Below are positions 44,560 through 58,514 of a DNA stretch of 64,000 bases, one piece after another. The notes beneath the pieces were generated by a model. That model ran no database searches, was not told the origin of the DNA, and saw only the letters and a list, made by a program, of their open reading frames with translations. Origin of the DNA: Alisma plantago-aquatica. Taxonomy: Eukaryota > Streptophyta > Magnoliopsida > Alismatales > Alismataceae. The stretch covers positions 520,439,303 through 520,503,302 of the forward strand of contig OY856409.1 in NCBI GenBank assembly GCA_963693085.1. The letters are read 5' to 3'. Position 1 is the stretch's first letter. Each line of letters opens with the position of its first letter. The translations under genes were made by a program, and so were the position numbers.

Positions 44560-46055
44560 CCCTCACCTTTACAAGGTATCTTGGGTTAGAAGTGTGCATA
44601 TTTTCACCATATCGGGTTGTAAGTATGTGAGAACTCACCATATCGGGCTACAAGTATATACACACCATTCATATCGGGCTAGAGGTGTTTGTGTGTGTTA
44701 CCCATGCCATGCATGAGGTATTAATACATCACCATGTCGGGCTAGAGATGCATTCAATCACCATGTCGGGTGGCTCACCATCTAGGGTCTGCCGTGACAG
44801 GTTAGGGTTTGCCATATCGGGCTCAACCCAATATACAAGTTAATTGGAGTGTAGGGCACCAAATCATATTGGGTTACACCATCAAACATTAGGTTGCCAC
44901 ACCCATGTCGGGTTAGGGTTCATTGTGATGGGCACATGGTACATGTCTGTGTTGCCCATGGTGTTTAAGAGGTATCAACTCATTACCATGTCAGGCTAGA
45001 CATCAACTAGGGTTGTGTAACGGGCTACCATATCATTTAGGGTTCTGTATCGTGCAACCCTTTCGTGCAAGTTCATGTAGGCCTCATGATACTAAGTACC
45101 AATGATGTATCATATGATCATACCGTGCATTAGCACTTGTTATTCTTCACTTATATCAGGTTACCCAAATTAGGGTTTCTTGTCATCTTACAAGTATACA
45201 ATTGACCTTGTATTGTGCATGGAGTCTATAATAGACTTCATATCATGCAAGAGGTGTATACTACACCCCCATATCGTGCAAGAAGGTATACAATCATATC
45301 CATATCATTTTCGTGAAGTAGGTACATCATCATATCGGGTTAGAGGTGCTTGCTTATGTGCTTGCACCTGATATCACTTTTATAAAGTGATAGCATCATC
45401 TTCAAGCTCTAGACCTTAGTTATAACTGTTATAGTTCATGGAAATAGGTCTAAGAAGCTACTAGAACTCATAATTTCATCAACTATTTCAGAAAATTTTG
45501 GAATTAAAAGTAATTCATTAAGTATAGCAATTTAGGTGATGAATAATAACATGGTTGAGTTCAAGTTATATAACCCGCCTTAAGAACAACTTCAAAGCTC
45601 CAAGCTCCAAAGCTCCACGTTCCTAAGGTTTAAGATGACTTTATAAAAAGTCCAAGGCTCGTTCACAATTCCTTCATATACAAGGAATCACCATGGATAA
45701 GCAATTGGTGAAGAAGAAAAGAAAGGTAGATCATAACCCTAGTTCCACGCTTCAATTCAAGCTTGAAGACAACAATGGCTCACCTTAGAGTTAATATTTG
45801 AGCTCCTTCTTGCTCCTTAACACCTTTGCACGATAACATAGTGTCCTTGCACGATATGCCACCCCTCTTACACGATATGGCACTCACTTGCACGATATGC
45901 CACTCAACTCTTCACTCTATGGCCGATATCACTCTATATGGACAATATCACCTACTTGGGCGATATGATCTTGCCATGGGCGATACCCAAGGGCCCATGC
46001 ACGATACCACAACAATCCTGCACGATACAAGGATTCTATGCATGATACCATAAGG
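44560..46055. repeat. TATCG-core motif arrays in the giant LTR
   Basis: About ten CAT(A/G)TCGGG(C/T)TAGAGGTG-like words lie at 44590-45390, mixed with ATATCGTGCAAG words. At 45830-46055 the shared core appears in the other orientation as TGCACGATAT or GGCGATA. The partner LTR has the same words at 52370-52460, 56205-56870 and 57310-57550. Confidence 0.82.
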
Positions 46056-47027
46056 TAGTAGGGTCGTAAGGGTCGAAAAATTCCACTAAGGGATGAAACT
46101 AGGGGTATATATACTTGTTGCTCATGAAGGAAGGTGAAAATGAGGTGTCATCATTTTGAACTAGTAGGTGCCACGTGTCCATGCATGGGTGACACATGTA
46201 CATGCATTAAATGACATTTATCTTGACATACAAAACAGTTGAGGATAACCTAGGGATACAAAATTTTCCATTGCTTATCCCTTTGAATAAGATATATTAA
46301 TAAAATCACCACTTTATGCACAACCCATCACAACTTTGCTACGGAAGGTGTAACCCGACACACCTCACCTCCTTGAGGTGATTTGCACGAAATAGAATTT
46401 TCCAATAGTCCACAAAACTATATGGGACTCCTCCTATGTCTCCTTGGCCGATAGGCACTCATATATAAGCTTTTCAACTTGATACAACTCAAGTTAAGCT
46501 TTCATATTCAACCCTTTTCTTGGTCATTTCATCACCAAGATTACCATCACTCATAATTGATTCAAACATGGTGTATCATTCGTTCTCTCTCCTCTAAATG
46601 ATACATTGAGGAATTAGGGACACTCTAGAGGTGGTAATTTTCATATCAACCCCACATTTTGGGTAAATTACAATTTGTACCAAAATTGGTGCACAAGGTA
46701 CCAACATTGTTCAAACAAGTTCAAACTTGGAATTTGGGCTTTCCACCAGCCACCACCTTGCATCATTTTCTCTATAATGATGCTAAAACACATGATGCAT
46801 GTTCAACATATGACATATTGCAATATAAACCCTCAACTTGGGTAAATTGCACTTTGTTCCAAAATAAAGGAACATTGCTCAAACTGCATTCAATCAGGAC
46901 CAAACTTGGAACATAAGTGTGTTTCATGATAAAAAAAAACACCTTAGAGGATTATATTAAAATTCTAAGAAACTTTATTAGCCAAAACAAATAGGGTTAC
47001 CTCATAACCCAGGTCAGGGTCATTACA

Positions 47028-49985
47028 AGTTATAAACTTCTAACAAGGATTTCGTCCCTAAAATCCCAGGTAAAGGGAGACATATATTATTCATTCATCA
47101 TATCATCAGGTCTCCACATAAGATCTTAATGTCATGGAGATACCATAGAACTTTGATCAACACAAAGTTCTTCCACATAGGGTTATCATTGAACCTGTCA
47201 CACAGGACACATACTCCACTGTCCTTTTCATTATTTACTATAGAGTCAACTCTGTGTCAGGTAACACTTTTCTTAGTTGGAGAAGAATTATACATACCTC
47301 ATTTAATTTAGGTGTCAAACCTCATTGATTTGTCACCTTTCTCAACTTATAACTTTATGTGACAAGATTCTTGATTCTGGGGAGTCTTCCATATTCCTCA
47401 TTCCATTTAGCATTTCACTTCCAAGGAAAGACCAGAGTTACGTTTTGTCTCCCACTTGTGACTACAAGTCTTATCATACATCTGTTGTGCCATCTAATCT
47501 GTTGACACAACACCAAACTTTCATACTGCTTGTACCAACTATCTCATTAATTGTACATACTCTTTTCATAAGGGGAGGGTACTTATCAATTAAAAACTTA
47601 TCTTAGAGGTATCTTTAGACATTATGTATAAGTTGCCTTAACCGATCTAGATAGGGGTATTCTAAGGAATTATTTTTAGCTTGATAAGATTTTCCCACAA
47701 TGATTTTACAATTGTTCCTTTAATTAGTACATCCTTATCGATGGTATGTTTATGCAGAGCATAAACCCCTAACATGTGATGTCCATACTATTTTATGTAA
47801 CTAGTCTTATTCACAGTTGGCCATCCCAGGTAACCAACATTAATCATCTAATTAGGAGTTATGTTTTTACTTTGCCATATCACCTGATATTTCTTAGATA
47901 CCAGAATTTCTTACCTTGGCATCCATCACATGTGTCAAAAACACAACACATCCTCATCATTTCCATCTCTCTATTGTCATTACCAAAGTCACACATATAA
48001 AAGGATCTTTCTTTCATCTTGGAACATTACTTGTTACACATATATTTATCTTGGAACCAAAGTCCAAGACGAACTGATACTTTTCTAAGTTTCCATCATG
48101 GATTATTTCTAATCCATGCACATCAAGTGTCTTAGTAATCACTTGATTGACATGTCCCTAAAAGAAGAGGACACAAAGAAACATAATCCTCTTATCCCCC
48201 ATCATCACCCATGGTTGTTTATCAAAGAGAAGAGATTATCATCTCCTCTGATTATTGCACGAACTATCAACTGTTCATGAGTCATTTACTCTTGTTTCAT
48301 CCTAGGCTCCTTTCCATCATCATAGGAATTATAAGGATCATTACATATCATCATCCCTTTCTTTGTTATTTGTCTAACATGTTCATGAACATGTTGTGAT
48401 TTTATCACATTTCCCATTTCTATATCATGGGAAAAGATCTTTACTATTCACACAGGCTTTATTAGACGGGGATCATCTCCCTTGTTCTCATTCTCTTATC
48501 ATGAGGATTATACTTTTCATTTCCTCATACATACAAATTGATCTGAGATCATCTCAGATTCCATTTAATGCACTTAGTATGTGATAAAAATATCCCTACC
48601 ATATTTCCAGTTTCATTATACTCACTAGATTGTCTCAGAATGACTACTTGATTAGAGTAATCAGAAAGATAACAATCTAAGAGTTCCATACTCACCTTAT
48701 CTTCAATAGTTGAATACCTGGATAGGGTATACAAGTACTGAGATTAGGTAGTATGCACTTTATGTACTATCATGTTACTTAATTTTCGTATCATCAAAAA
48801 TACAAGATTTAACATTCCTAGATTTTCTCCAGGCATCACTTCTATAACTCATCCTCTTTCACACAGATTAGAGCAATTATAGAACATTTAAAAGAATACT
48901 GAACATAATATAAATTCTAGTTCTCATCATTTTTTCCCTATGTCCCCATAGGACAATCAATAGGGAAATCCATAGCAACAATCCTTCTTATGATTATCAG
49001 ATAACATTAAGATAAGGCATATCAAAATGAAAAATCTCTATCTGACTGTAACCCCTCGCGGTCATTCACTGCTTCAGGTTGACTCAACACATAGAGTCTA
49101 GCTGTTTTATGTTGTTGCTTTTGAATTTTTATGTTATTTGGCTGTAAATTTCGTAAGCCCTGGTGAGTCTGCCTCGGTTGTTGCGTCATCTCCTCCCTTC
49201 TTTTCAAATAAAAGGGTTTAGCATGCTCAACATGTACACACCTATAACATGTCTTGTCCTTGGATCATGGTCTTGTCGGTCTTATTATCGATGTAAAATC
49301 TAAGCCATGGGTTCTCATAGGTGGAAAGTTAGGACCTTTGCCTTTACTTCGTGATTACTACCCTGGTGCACTAGGCATTTATTGTATTGGTGGCACCAAA
49401 AACTTTGGATTTTTAGAACAACTTAGGTAAATGTCTCTAGAATTGTAGAGACCTTTCCTTAATTCTCAGCTTATTGCCCCTTCTTGGGCATTACCATCAC
49501 ATATGTACTATCTGTCTATACTTATGGCAGAGTCAATTTTCTTGCCATATGCTAATCCTTCCTGCATTTTCCACTGTTCCAACATGAGTTTGTCATTCAT
49601 GAACCCTGTCAGAACCCCAAGTTTCTACATTGAGGACTGGTAACCTAGGTTGTAATGCTAGTATGCAGTCTACTATGTGTATCACTGTTGTCCTAGCCTG
49701 CCCAACAAGAGCATAAACATAGGATTCCCTATCCTGATCGGGTCATGATGTAAATTCTCAGGCACTCATTCTTTTCTTGCCTGATCCCTTGCACCTCTTC
49801 TTGGTGCAACAACATTGCTCTCAGCAACGTGTTCCTCGTGTTCCCTAGTCATTTTAAAACTTCACTGTTTCTTCTGCTCAAGCAGAAGTCACTATAGGGT
49901 ATACTGGAGGACACTAACACAGACTCAACACCTTAGTCCTATGTCTTTGTAGACTCAACGAACCTTAAGCTCTGATACCAAAACT
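47028..49985 (-). pseudogene. Tekay/Del-like element interior, decayed gag-pol
   Basis: Minus-strand traces only. The clean frame 49022-49207 (REEMTQQPRQTHQG, ARLYVLSQPEAVNDREG) resembles the segment between the gag zinc knuckle and protease of Tekay-type elements (usually GRVYAL-T-xxEA). Near 47900-47960 a CDTCDGCQGKK-like segment may be the integrase zinc-binding domain, and near 47120-47260 an IKVLWYLHDIK segment resembles the integrase C-terminus. No reverse transcriptase motif is visible and the space is too short for one complete pol. Calls other than the gag fragment are tentative. Confidence 0.5.
49969..49980 (-). promoter_or_regulatory. Primer-binding site of the Tekay/Del-like element
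   Basis: The minus strand reads TGGTATCAGAGC, an exact initiator tRNA-Met complement, five bases inside the LTR end at 49986. This fixes the orientation of the element. Confidence 0.93.
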
Positions 49986-52900
49986 TGTGATGACAGTCAC
50001 CAAACCGACAAACAAATCATCATTAATTAAGCGGAATAAACATAAACAACAGATTAACAAAAATCACTAAAAATTAAAACCATTTTGCAAAGAGATCCAT
50101 TTCTAAGAAAACTCTTTAAGGAAAAACCAAAACTTTATATACATCATTGTTCACATTGTACATACACTGTACCATCTCTTCTCGAGGATAACATATAACA
50201 GTTGCTCTATCAAAACACATACTGGAGCAACATAAATGTCGAGGCATTCAAGCCAAAATCTCAAATTATTCATGAAACCAGTACGAACCAACTCCAAGGA
50301 CCTGAGAGTACAGAGACAACACATAGGACTTCTATCTACAAGACACGACAGACAGTACACTCAACCTGAGCTGTCACAGCTGCCTCAACTATTATTCCTC
50401 CTCTACATAAAGATCTTCTCCACCTCATGCACGTCTACTAAAAAAAATGTGGATCCCACGGGGTGAGACAATTGTCCCAACGAGAGATATAACTCTGTGT
50501 TGACCATATTATTATCACAGTTAAACAGTATAAAACTGAGCATAGGATTCTTTTACATTAATTAACAAGATTCAATCATTGTTTAAGTAGAGTAAAGCAA
50601 TATAATCTTCTGAAGCATTGCATCTATATATGATAAAGTAGTAAATCATCTATTCATTTTATAATGAATAAGAAAAACATGTATAACATCTATCCATTTA
50701 GATGTATAAAAGAAATGTAACATCAGCCAATGATTTCCATATTCAATTCTTAAGCAAATATGCTACACAGCTGATTACATTTTACAATCACACTTATGCC
50801 CTGAGGAGATGAGGAATACCAATCATACTCCAACCGACCATTGCGAAGTCGAAATCGGTACCATACAAGGTCAATGGAAGAGGCGGCTTCCATGTCCTCC
50901 CATGTCTCGGTCAGTGCGAGAAAACGAGCAGGACTATGTCAACTGCTAAATAGCTTTCCAGGGTATATTGGCAACTTCTCTATAGAGTTGCAGGGTCAGC
51001 TGCACACTCGTCAGGATTGAGAGATCTTGTGTTTATCTACCATCAACCTGAGAAAGGGTCGATTAGATTTTATGTTTATCTACATCGAGCCTAACCAATA
51101 ATGAAGGATTGAAAGATTTCATGTTTACCTACCATCAATCCCTCATTCAGGGCATATGGATATTTTCTCCCATCACCCCCACATATTCAAAAATATGTGA
51201 TCTCCAGGAGATCTCGTAGGAAAACCTATTTCACCATTCAGCAATTTACCGATGCTGATGGATCTATGGTCAGGGCTCTACATGATAAGATTTTACTTGA
51301 TTAATTAAGTGCATTGCCATATTCTTTTAGCATCAGTCAAGTTTTCAAACATGAATTATTATGACAAATGTTACAAAGAACAAGCGTAATACATCTATCA
51401 AGTACTTTTCAAATCTTTAGAACACATATAACATTTAGGATTTCAATCCCTTATCTCATTACTGGGAATTCTCATCCCTTAACATTATCATCATCATGAT
51501 TACATATCTGGGTATTCAAACCCTGAGATCATCACTGAACATTGTTACCACTTATCATGTAACCATTACCTCTAGGTCTGAGGACCAAGGTATACATGAT
51601 ACTTGTTACCCAAGCATCTCACATGGCTCACAAGGCCCATTAAGTATCTTGCCACCTCTCACTAGGAAACAAATTATCACATGGCTCACAAGGCCATTAC
51701 ACATCTTATCACCTCTCACTAGGCAACAACTTATTCATATGGCTCACAAGGCCATTACACATCTTGTCACCTCTCACTAGGAAACAACTTATTCTCATCA
51801 TTTATCATTAAATGATTATCAACACAATGTATGAGTTTCTCTCTCATCCTTACCAGAGTATGAATACATCATACTTTATTAACTTGGCTTAACCCTTTCT
51901 CAAGGTATGTTAGCCTACACTTATCAAAGTGCATTAAGCTCATTACATCTCAATGTAACAATTGGCATGACACACTTCATGTGTTACTCATCCATACATA
52001 TTGGATTTAAGGTGCATCAAGGTGTAACTATCTTAAAGTGCTGGATGTGATATTTACCATGCCTTGGTGTATCACTTCCCTCATCACTTACTTAATTTCA
52101 TCAACTTATCTTGTATTAGGGTATTTCCCATCCTAATACTTTATCCACTATCCCATCATATTAATCTTGTAAAGTATTAGCCATAAGTCACACACTTGAA
52201 TTCTCAACTATCATCAGTGATATGGACTGATCTCGGGTTAAGGCATTGTTGATATAAGGTTGTCCATTATCAACCACTTTAGGTGTTTCACCTATCAAGG
52301 TATTAGCCACACCATTACTTTGTGTTACACTCATCACTCCTAAGAGTGTCTGGCCCTCACCTTTTCAAGGTATCTCGGGTTAGAAGTGTGCATATGTTCA
52401 CCATATCGGGCTAGAAGTATATACATACCATTCATATCGGGCTAGAGGTGTTTGTGTGTGTTAACCATGCCATGCATGAGGTATTAAGACATTACTGTTA
52501 GGACCCTGACCTCTGTTTAGGGTTTACCCTGTTTGCTTTTCTTAAACCTGATGCTTAGTTGCTTGCTAATCACCTTTAGTGGTGATTAGGGTTTGGTTGT
52601 GCTTTGTTGAGAGTTGGAGGTGCTACTTGTAATATACCCAAGTTTAGGGTTTGTGGGAAAGTTTGCCACCTTATGAGGTGTTCCTCCCTCTCCTTGCTTC
52701 CTCTGGTGTTGAGAGGAGGGTTTGGGCTCGTTGCTTGAGTTCCTTTGGGCTTTTTTGAGCCTTGCCTTTATCTTGTTGGACCCTTGTGTTAGCCAGGAGT
52801 GCTTGTGTCGGCTTGGGTATGTCGCCCAGGGTGGTGTGTCACAGCATGTTTCTAGTTAGTTTCTTGCTTAGTTTCCTCTTGTTAGCCGAACCATGTGTTC

Positions 52901-55900
52901 TAGGGTTTCTTGGTGTGCAATACTCCCTTCTCTCCTAGGTCTTGAGGAGTGAGCTTGAGTTCTAGTATCATGAGAAACACTCCTCTCTCATTTAAGTTGA
53001 GAGGTGAGCTTGTATTCTAGTAGCTTGAGCAACACCCTCCTCTCACCATGGACTTGAAGGGTGAGCTTGGTGGTAATTGTGGACCTCGTTTAGGATTGTT
53101 CCTTGTGTTGCCCGAGTGGTGATAAGAGATGTGCAAGTCCCCTCTCTCGCTTAAGTTGAGAGGTGAGCCATCCTCTTGATCCATTAAGGTTTGGTGCCCT
53201 TGCACTTGAGGTTGATGACGATCTTGAGGAGTTGCTTCTTTACCATGATGAGCTTGGGGGAGGTGCTTCTGATACCCCACTTGACCTAGAACCTGGGACG
53301 ACTTGTTGGGGTGGCTGTGGTGAATGATACCCTTGGTCCCTAACCTTGAGACGGGCGTCACACTACCATCCTTGCTTTGTGACGACCGATAGGCCATGGA
53401 TGGGTTGGTCGAACGACAGGTTCCCTGCTAGCTGTTTGAGTCGCACCCTTAGGTGTTGCCTCTTGAGGAGTGCCCTGCCTGACACACTTGACTTAGGTGT
53501 AGCTTGGTGTTGTTATGCTTGAGGTATGGACGTTGCTAGTCAGTTCTGTGATGAGCATCACCCCTAGCCCTAGCCCTATAGGTGTAGGCCAACAACATGT
53601 GTTGCGGGGCATTATGCTCTCCTTGTTGCACACCTTGGTTGCCGTTATCAGTTGGGTGTATGGCACGCTTGGCTCAAGTGTCCGATACGCCCTTGGACGA
53701 CACTTGATGATCATCACACCTGACTCTTACCCTTGTGTGTGTGATGGACGTCACCAGGGGTCCTTTCCTTGTGTGTGTGACAGACATCACCCCTGATGAA
53801 TGCCTGCCCGATACCTGAGCCTCTGTGATGGTTTGACGTCGTTAGGGTAGTGTCAGGCATCACACAACAAATTCCTTGTTTCCCAATACACCTGGCCTGA
53901 GGAGGTAGTCTTGCGGCCGTTACCATGAAGCACGACACCGCGTTGCGCGTTATACCCCATGTGTTGCCCGTCAGCTTGGTGGTTTTGTTGACCGTTACAA
54001 GGCTGAAGTGGTTGGACTATGAGGAGTGATCTGCCCGATACTACCCTTGGTGAGGGTAGTGGGTGTTTTTAGTGAGGGTCCCATCCCTTGTGGAACATGA
54101 TATGTTACATGTTGTTCTCGCTATCACGTTTAGTCATGATTGTGACCCTTGATATGCTTGATGGTAATCATTATGGTAGAGTTTATCTATGTATCTTAAC
54201 ATGACTTTACATATGTATGTGATCATCTTGATATTATGTATTATGTTGAGGAAATGATAAGCATGTAGAATGCCTTGCTTAATGATGAAACCTATGCTTA
54301 TGATCACAAGTTGAGGCATGATTGATAAAGCATATAGTCATTAATGTCACCTTATATTGATAGCATGGTCTTTCTATTAAGCCTACGATTATTGTGTATA
54401 GTAACCATGCAGGTGATGCATAGCCAAGTAAAAGGCTATGAGGTATATATGATAAGTAACATTGCTTTGATAGTTACTCTTGATGATGAGGTATTATATA
54501 TGATGTGTTTGGTCTGAGGACCTAAGTTTGACTAAAGTGCTTGGGATTGCTATCCCATGTTGATGATGTAAGCCTTGAGAGGAAGTGGCACTATGTGATG
54601 AGGGATTGAGATCCCATGGCAATATGATGATCCTTGAGTTAGATCTAGTTGTTTCGCAAGAGGCCAAGTGATAACATGTAATGTTGGATCCTTGTGGTGG
54701 GTTAGGATGATGTTGATTACAATAAAAGCATAACATTGAGTTTTATGTTGATTATTCTTGTTATAGTTTGCATGTTATATAACTTGGTTGAATCTTGCAA
54801 TCCATATAAAAGATACTAATTAATCACAGTGGAATATATCGTGTAGTTTCCCTGGACATAGATCCATCATCGTCAGGAGCTGGTGATGGTGAAATGGGTT
54901 CTCCTGCGGGTTAACCTGGAGCACATATTGTTGAGTATGCGAGGTTTCTCCTAGCCTAAAATAGTGAGGATTCGAGTGCAGCTGCGGTTGCAGACTCGGG
55001 ATATGTATAGGAGCATGGTGAACAGGCCCATGGCTTAGGATATGTGATATGGGAGCATGAATGCATTCATGGCTCAGAGCACGGTGAACTGGCCCGTGGC
55101 TCAGATATACTAGCACGGAGACCTATACCAAGGCGGGCTAGCGGATGGGTAGCCTATGGAGCTGACCCTGTGGTTGAGGCCACTTAAGCATGAGACTGTG
55201 GTCCTGCTTGTGTTGTACTCGTACACTAACTACGAGGTGGGAGGTCGTGGAGTCCGACTCTTCCATTTGACCTTATATGGAACTGGCTTCGGGTTTCGCA
55301 GCCATCGTTTGGATTTGAATGGTACGGTTCACTTCCTCAGGGCATAAGAATACGTAATCCATCTGTATAGTATTTACTGCTTAAGGCAAAACACGGAACA
55401 TTGGTTGAGGCCTTGTTTGTGTAGTTAATCTTATTATATCTTGCATCTACTTATATGTTCCTCATCTTATGAGGTAATATCTTATAAATCTTATCTTGTT
55501 AATCATGTTCCATAAAGAAATAATTGGTGATATGCCTTCCGTACATTCTGGTAAGCTTGACGGTATGAATAGCTTTACTTTATAAACTGCTCTTATTATA
55601 CCCTTTATCAGTTATCTTCTGTTGTTGCTTTATCTTTCTGAGGTTTTGTAGTTTCGGCGGGGAGTTATGTTTCTCGCTGGGACTATGTGTCTCACCCCAC
55701 TGGTTTACACCCTTTTTAGGTGTTCGAGCTAGACGTGGTGGTGGTCGCGGAGTTGCGGCCGAGCAGTAAGAAGAGCAGTAGAAAGAAAGAGATGGATATG
55801 CTGTTGTTTTGGATGTTTTGTAGTAAAGTCTTAGTGTCATCCCTATACTCTTAGGTCCTTGGAGGTGTTTCTACGTTGTTTCACGATGTATAGCTGTTTT

Positions 55901-58514
55901 TGTTTTGTATATCTTGTTGCTGGTCAGATGTGGGCCTTTATGTACATATAAACAGGTGATGAACTCATGTGATGGTTAGACAGTTGTTCCTCTAAGCTGT
56001 GGACACGTATCAAGGCTTGTATATGCTTATATAACATGTTTGACTTGCAGGATGAGGACTTAAATATAATAGTTTCTCAGCTTATCTGCTTTCCGCAATC
56101 GGTTTTAATTAACCCGTGTTTTGATAATCTGTGGTTATGGTGATTTTCACACGTTTTCGTGTAACACCTCATTGTCTGTGTGATAGTGGGATGTGTTTCC
56201 ACAATCACCATGTCAGGCTAGAGATGCATTCAATCACCATGTCGGGTGGCTCACCATCTAGGGTTGGCCATGACGGGTTAGGGTTTGCCATATCAGGCTC
56301 AACCCAAAATACAAGTTAATTGGAGTGTAGGGCACCAAATCATATTGGGCTACACCATCAAACATTAGGTTGCAAAACCCATGTCAGGTTAGGGTTGATT
56401 GTTATGGGCACATGGTACATGTCTGTGTTGCCCATGGTGTTTAAGAGGTATCAACTCATTACCATGTCGGGCTAGACATCAACTAGGGTTGTGTAACAGG
56501 CTACCATATCATTTAGGGTTGTGTATCGTGCAACCCTTTCATGCAAGGTAATGTGGCGTGCAAGGTCATGTAGGCCTCATGATACTAAGTACCAATGATG
56601 TATCATAGGATCATATCATGCATTTGCACTTGTTATTCTTCACTTATATCGGGTTACCCAAATTAGGGTTTCTTGTCATCTTACAAGTATACAATTGACC
56701 TTGTATTGTGCATGGAGTCTATAATAGACTTCCTATCGTGCAAGAGGTGTATACTACACCCCCATATCATGCAAGAAGGTATACAATCATATACATATCA
56801 TTTTAGTGAAGTAGGTACATCATCATATCGGGTTAGAGGTGCTTGCTTATGTGCTTGCACCCGATATCACTTTTATAAAGTGATGCCATCATCTTCAAGC
56901 TCTAGAGCTTAGTTCTAACTGTTATAGTTCATGGAAACAGGTCTAAGAAACTACTAGAACTCAAAATTTCATCAATTATTTCAGGAAATTTCAGAATTAA
57001 AAGTAATTCATTAAGTATAGCAATTTAGGTGATGAATAATAACATGGTTGAGTTCAAGTTATATAACCCGCCTTAAGAACAACTTCAAAGCTCCAAGCTC
57101 TAAAGCTCCACGTTCCAAAGGTTGAAGATGACTTTATAAAAAGTCCAAGGCTCGTTCACAATTCCTTCATATACAAGGAATCACCATGGATAAGCAATTG
57201 GTGAAGAAGAAAAGAAGGTAGTTCATAACCCTAGTTCCATGCTTCAATTCAAACTTGAAGAAACCTATGGCCCACCTTAGAGTTAAGATTTGAGCTCCTT
57301 CTTGCTCCTTAACACCTTTTCACGATACAATAGTGTCCTTTCACGATATGCCACCCCTCTTGCACGATATGGCACTCACTTGCATGATATGCCACTCAAC
57401 TCTTCACTCTATGGCCGATATCACTCTATATGGCCAATATCACCTACTTGGGTGATATGATCATGCCATGGGCGATACCCAAGGGCCCATGCATGATACC
57501 ACAACACTCCTGCACGATACAAGGATTCTATGCATGATACCATAAGGTAGGAGGGTGGTAAGGGTTGAACAATTCCACTGAGGGATGAAACTAGGGGTAT
57601 ATATACTTGTTGCTCACGAAGGAAGGTGAAAATGAGGTGTCATCATATTGAACTAGTAGGTGCCACGTGTCCATGCATGGGTGACACGTGTACATGCATA
57701 CAATGACATTTATATTGACATACAAAACAGTTGAGGATAACCTAGGGATACAAATTCGTTCATTGCTGATCCCTTTGAATAAGATATATCAATAAAATCA
57801 CCACTTTATGCACAACCCATCACAACTTTGCTAAGGAAGTTGTAACCTGACACACCTCACCTCCTTGAGGTTATTTGCACGAAATAGCATTTTCCAAGAG
57901 TCCACAAAACTATATGGGAATCCTGCTATGTCTCCTTGGCCGATAGGCACTCATATATAAGCTTTTCAACTTGATACAACTCAAGTTAAGCTTTCATATT
58001 CAACCCTTTTCTCGGTCATTTCATCACCAAGATTACCATCACTCATAATTGATTCAAATATGGTGTATCATTAATTCTCTCTCCTCTAAATTATACATAG
58101 AGGAATTAGGGAAACTCTAGAGGTGGTAATTTGCATATCAACCCCACATTTTGGGTAAATTACAATTTGTACCAAAATTGGTGCACAAGGTACCAGCACT
58201 GTTCAAACAAGTTCAAACTTGGAATTTGGGCTTTACACCAGCCACAACCTTGCATCATTGTCTCTATAATGATGCTAAAACACATGAGTCATGTGCAACA
58301 TATGACATGCAATATAACCCCTCAACTTGGGTAAACTGCACTTTGGTCCAAAACAAAGGAACATTGCTCAAACAACATTCAATCAGGACCAAAATTTGAA
58401 CATAAGTGTGTTTCATGATAACAAAACACCTTAGAGGATTATATTAAAATTCTAAGCAACTTTATTAGCCAAAACAAATAGGGTTACCTCATAACCTAGG
58501 TTAGGGTCATTACA
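49986..58514 (-). mobile_element. 5' LTR of the Tekay/Del-like element, split by a solo LTR
   Basis: LTR sequence at 49986-52495 and 56204-58514 matches the 3' LTR collinearly. The interruption at 52496-56203 is a separate insertion. The minus-strand TATA box is at 57596-57606. Differences from the 3' LTR are scattered and few (several percent by eye). Confidence 0.87.
52496..56203 (+). mobile_element. 3.7-kb solo LTR of a related Tekay/Del-like family
   Basis: It begins TGTTAGGACCCTGACC and ends TTTCCACA, flanked by ATTAC (52491-52495) and ATCAC (56204-56208), a 5-bp duplication with one change. There is no internal gene. Its start resembles that of the host LTR (TGTAATGACCCTGACC). Near 55658-55720, GGCGGGGAGTTATGTTTCTC and TGTCTCACCCCACTGG match the host LTR's GGCGGAGAGTTATATCTC and TGTCTCACCCCGTGGG (minus strand, about 42645-42705). 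It is therefore a sister family in opposite orientation. Interspersed GAGAGGTGAGCTTG repeats lie at about 52940-53170. Confidence 0.8.

Larger units (their letters stand above)
42194..47027 (-). mobile_element. 3' LTR of the Tekay/Del-like element (4834 bp)
   Basis: It aligns end to end with 49986-58514 once the nested solo LTR is removed (about 4.82 kb). A minus-strand TATA box (GTATATATACCCC) lies at 46104-46114. Downstream of it are two motif arrays, CACGATA/GCGATAT words at about 45830-46050 and CATATCGGGCTAGAGG words at about 44560-45390. The CTCACAAGGCCATTACACATC block at about 43840-43990 is repeated three times. Many ATG frames exist but none is protein-like. Confidence 0.87.
42194..58514 (-). 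mobile_element. Tekay/Del-like Ty3/gypsy element with 4.8-kb LTRs
   Basis: Minus-strand element: 5' LTR 49986-58514 (interrupted by a solo LTR), primer-binding site 49969-49980, internal region 47028-49985, 3' LTR 42194-47027. LTR ends on the minus strand are TGTAATGACCC and (C/T)GTCACA. The internal region is only 2.96 kb and has a GGGACGAAATCC word before the 3' LTR, the signature after the chromodomain region in Tekay/Del elements. With LTRs longer than its interior and no usable gene, it resembles a large retrotransposon derivative. Confidence 0.85.

Noticed and set aside
53017..53397. A 126-residue minus-strand frame in the solo LTR
   Set aside because: It is low-complexity, lies in a region of GAGAGGTGAGCTTG repeats and has no recognisable domain.
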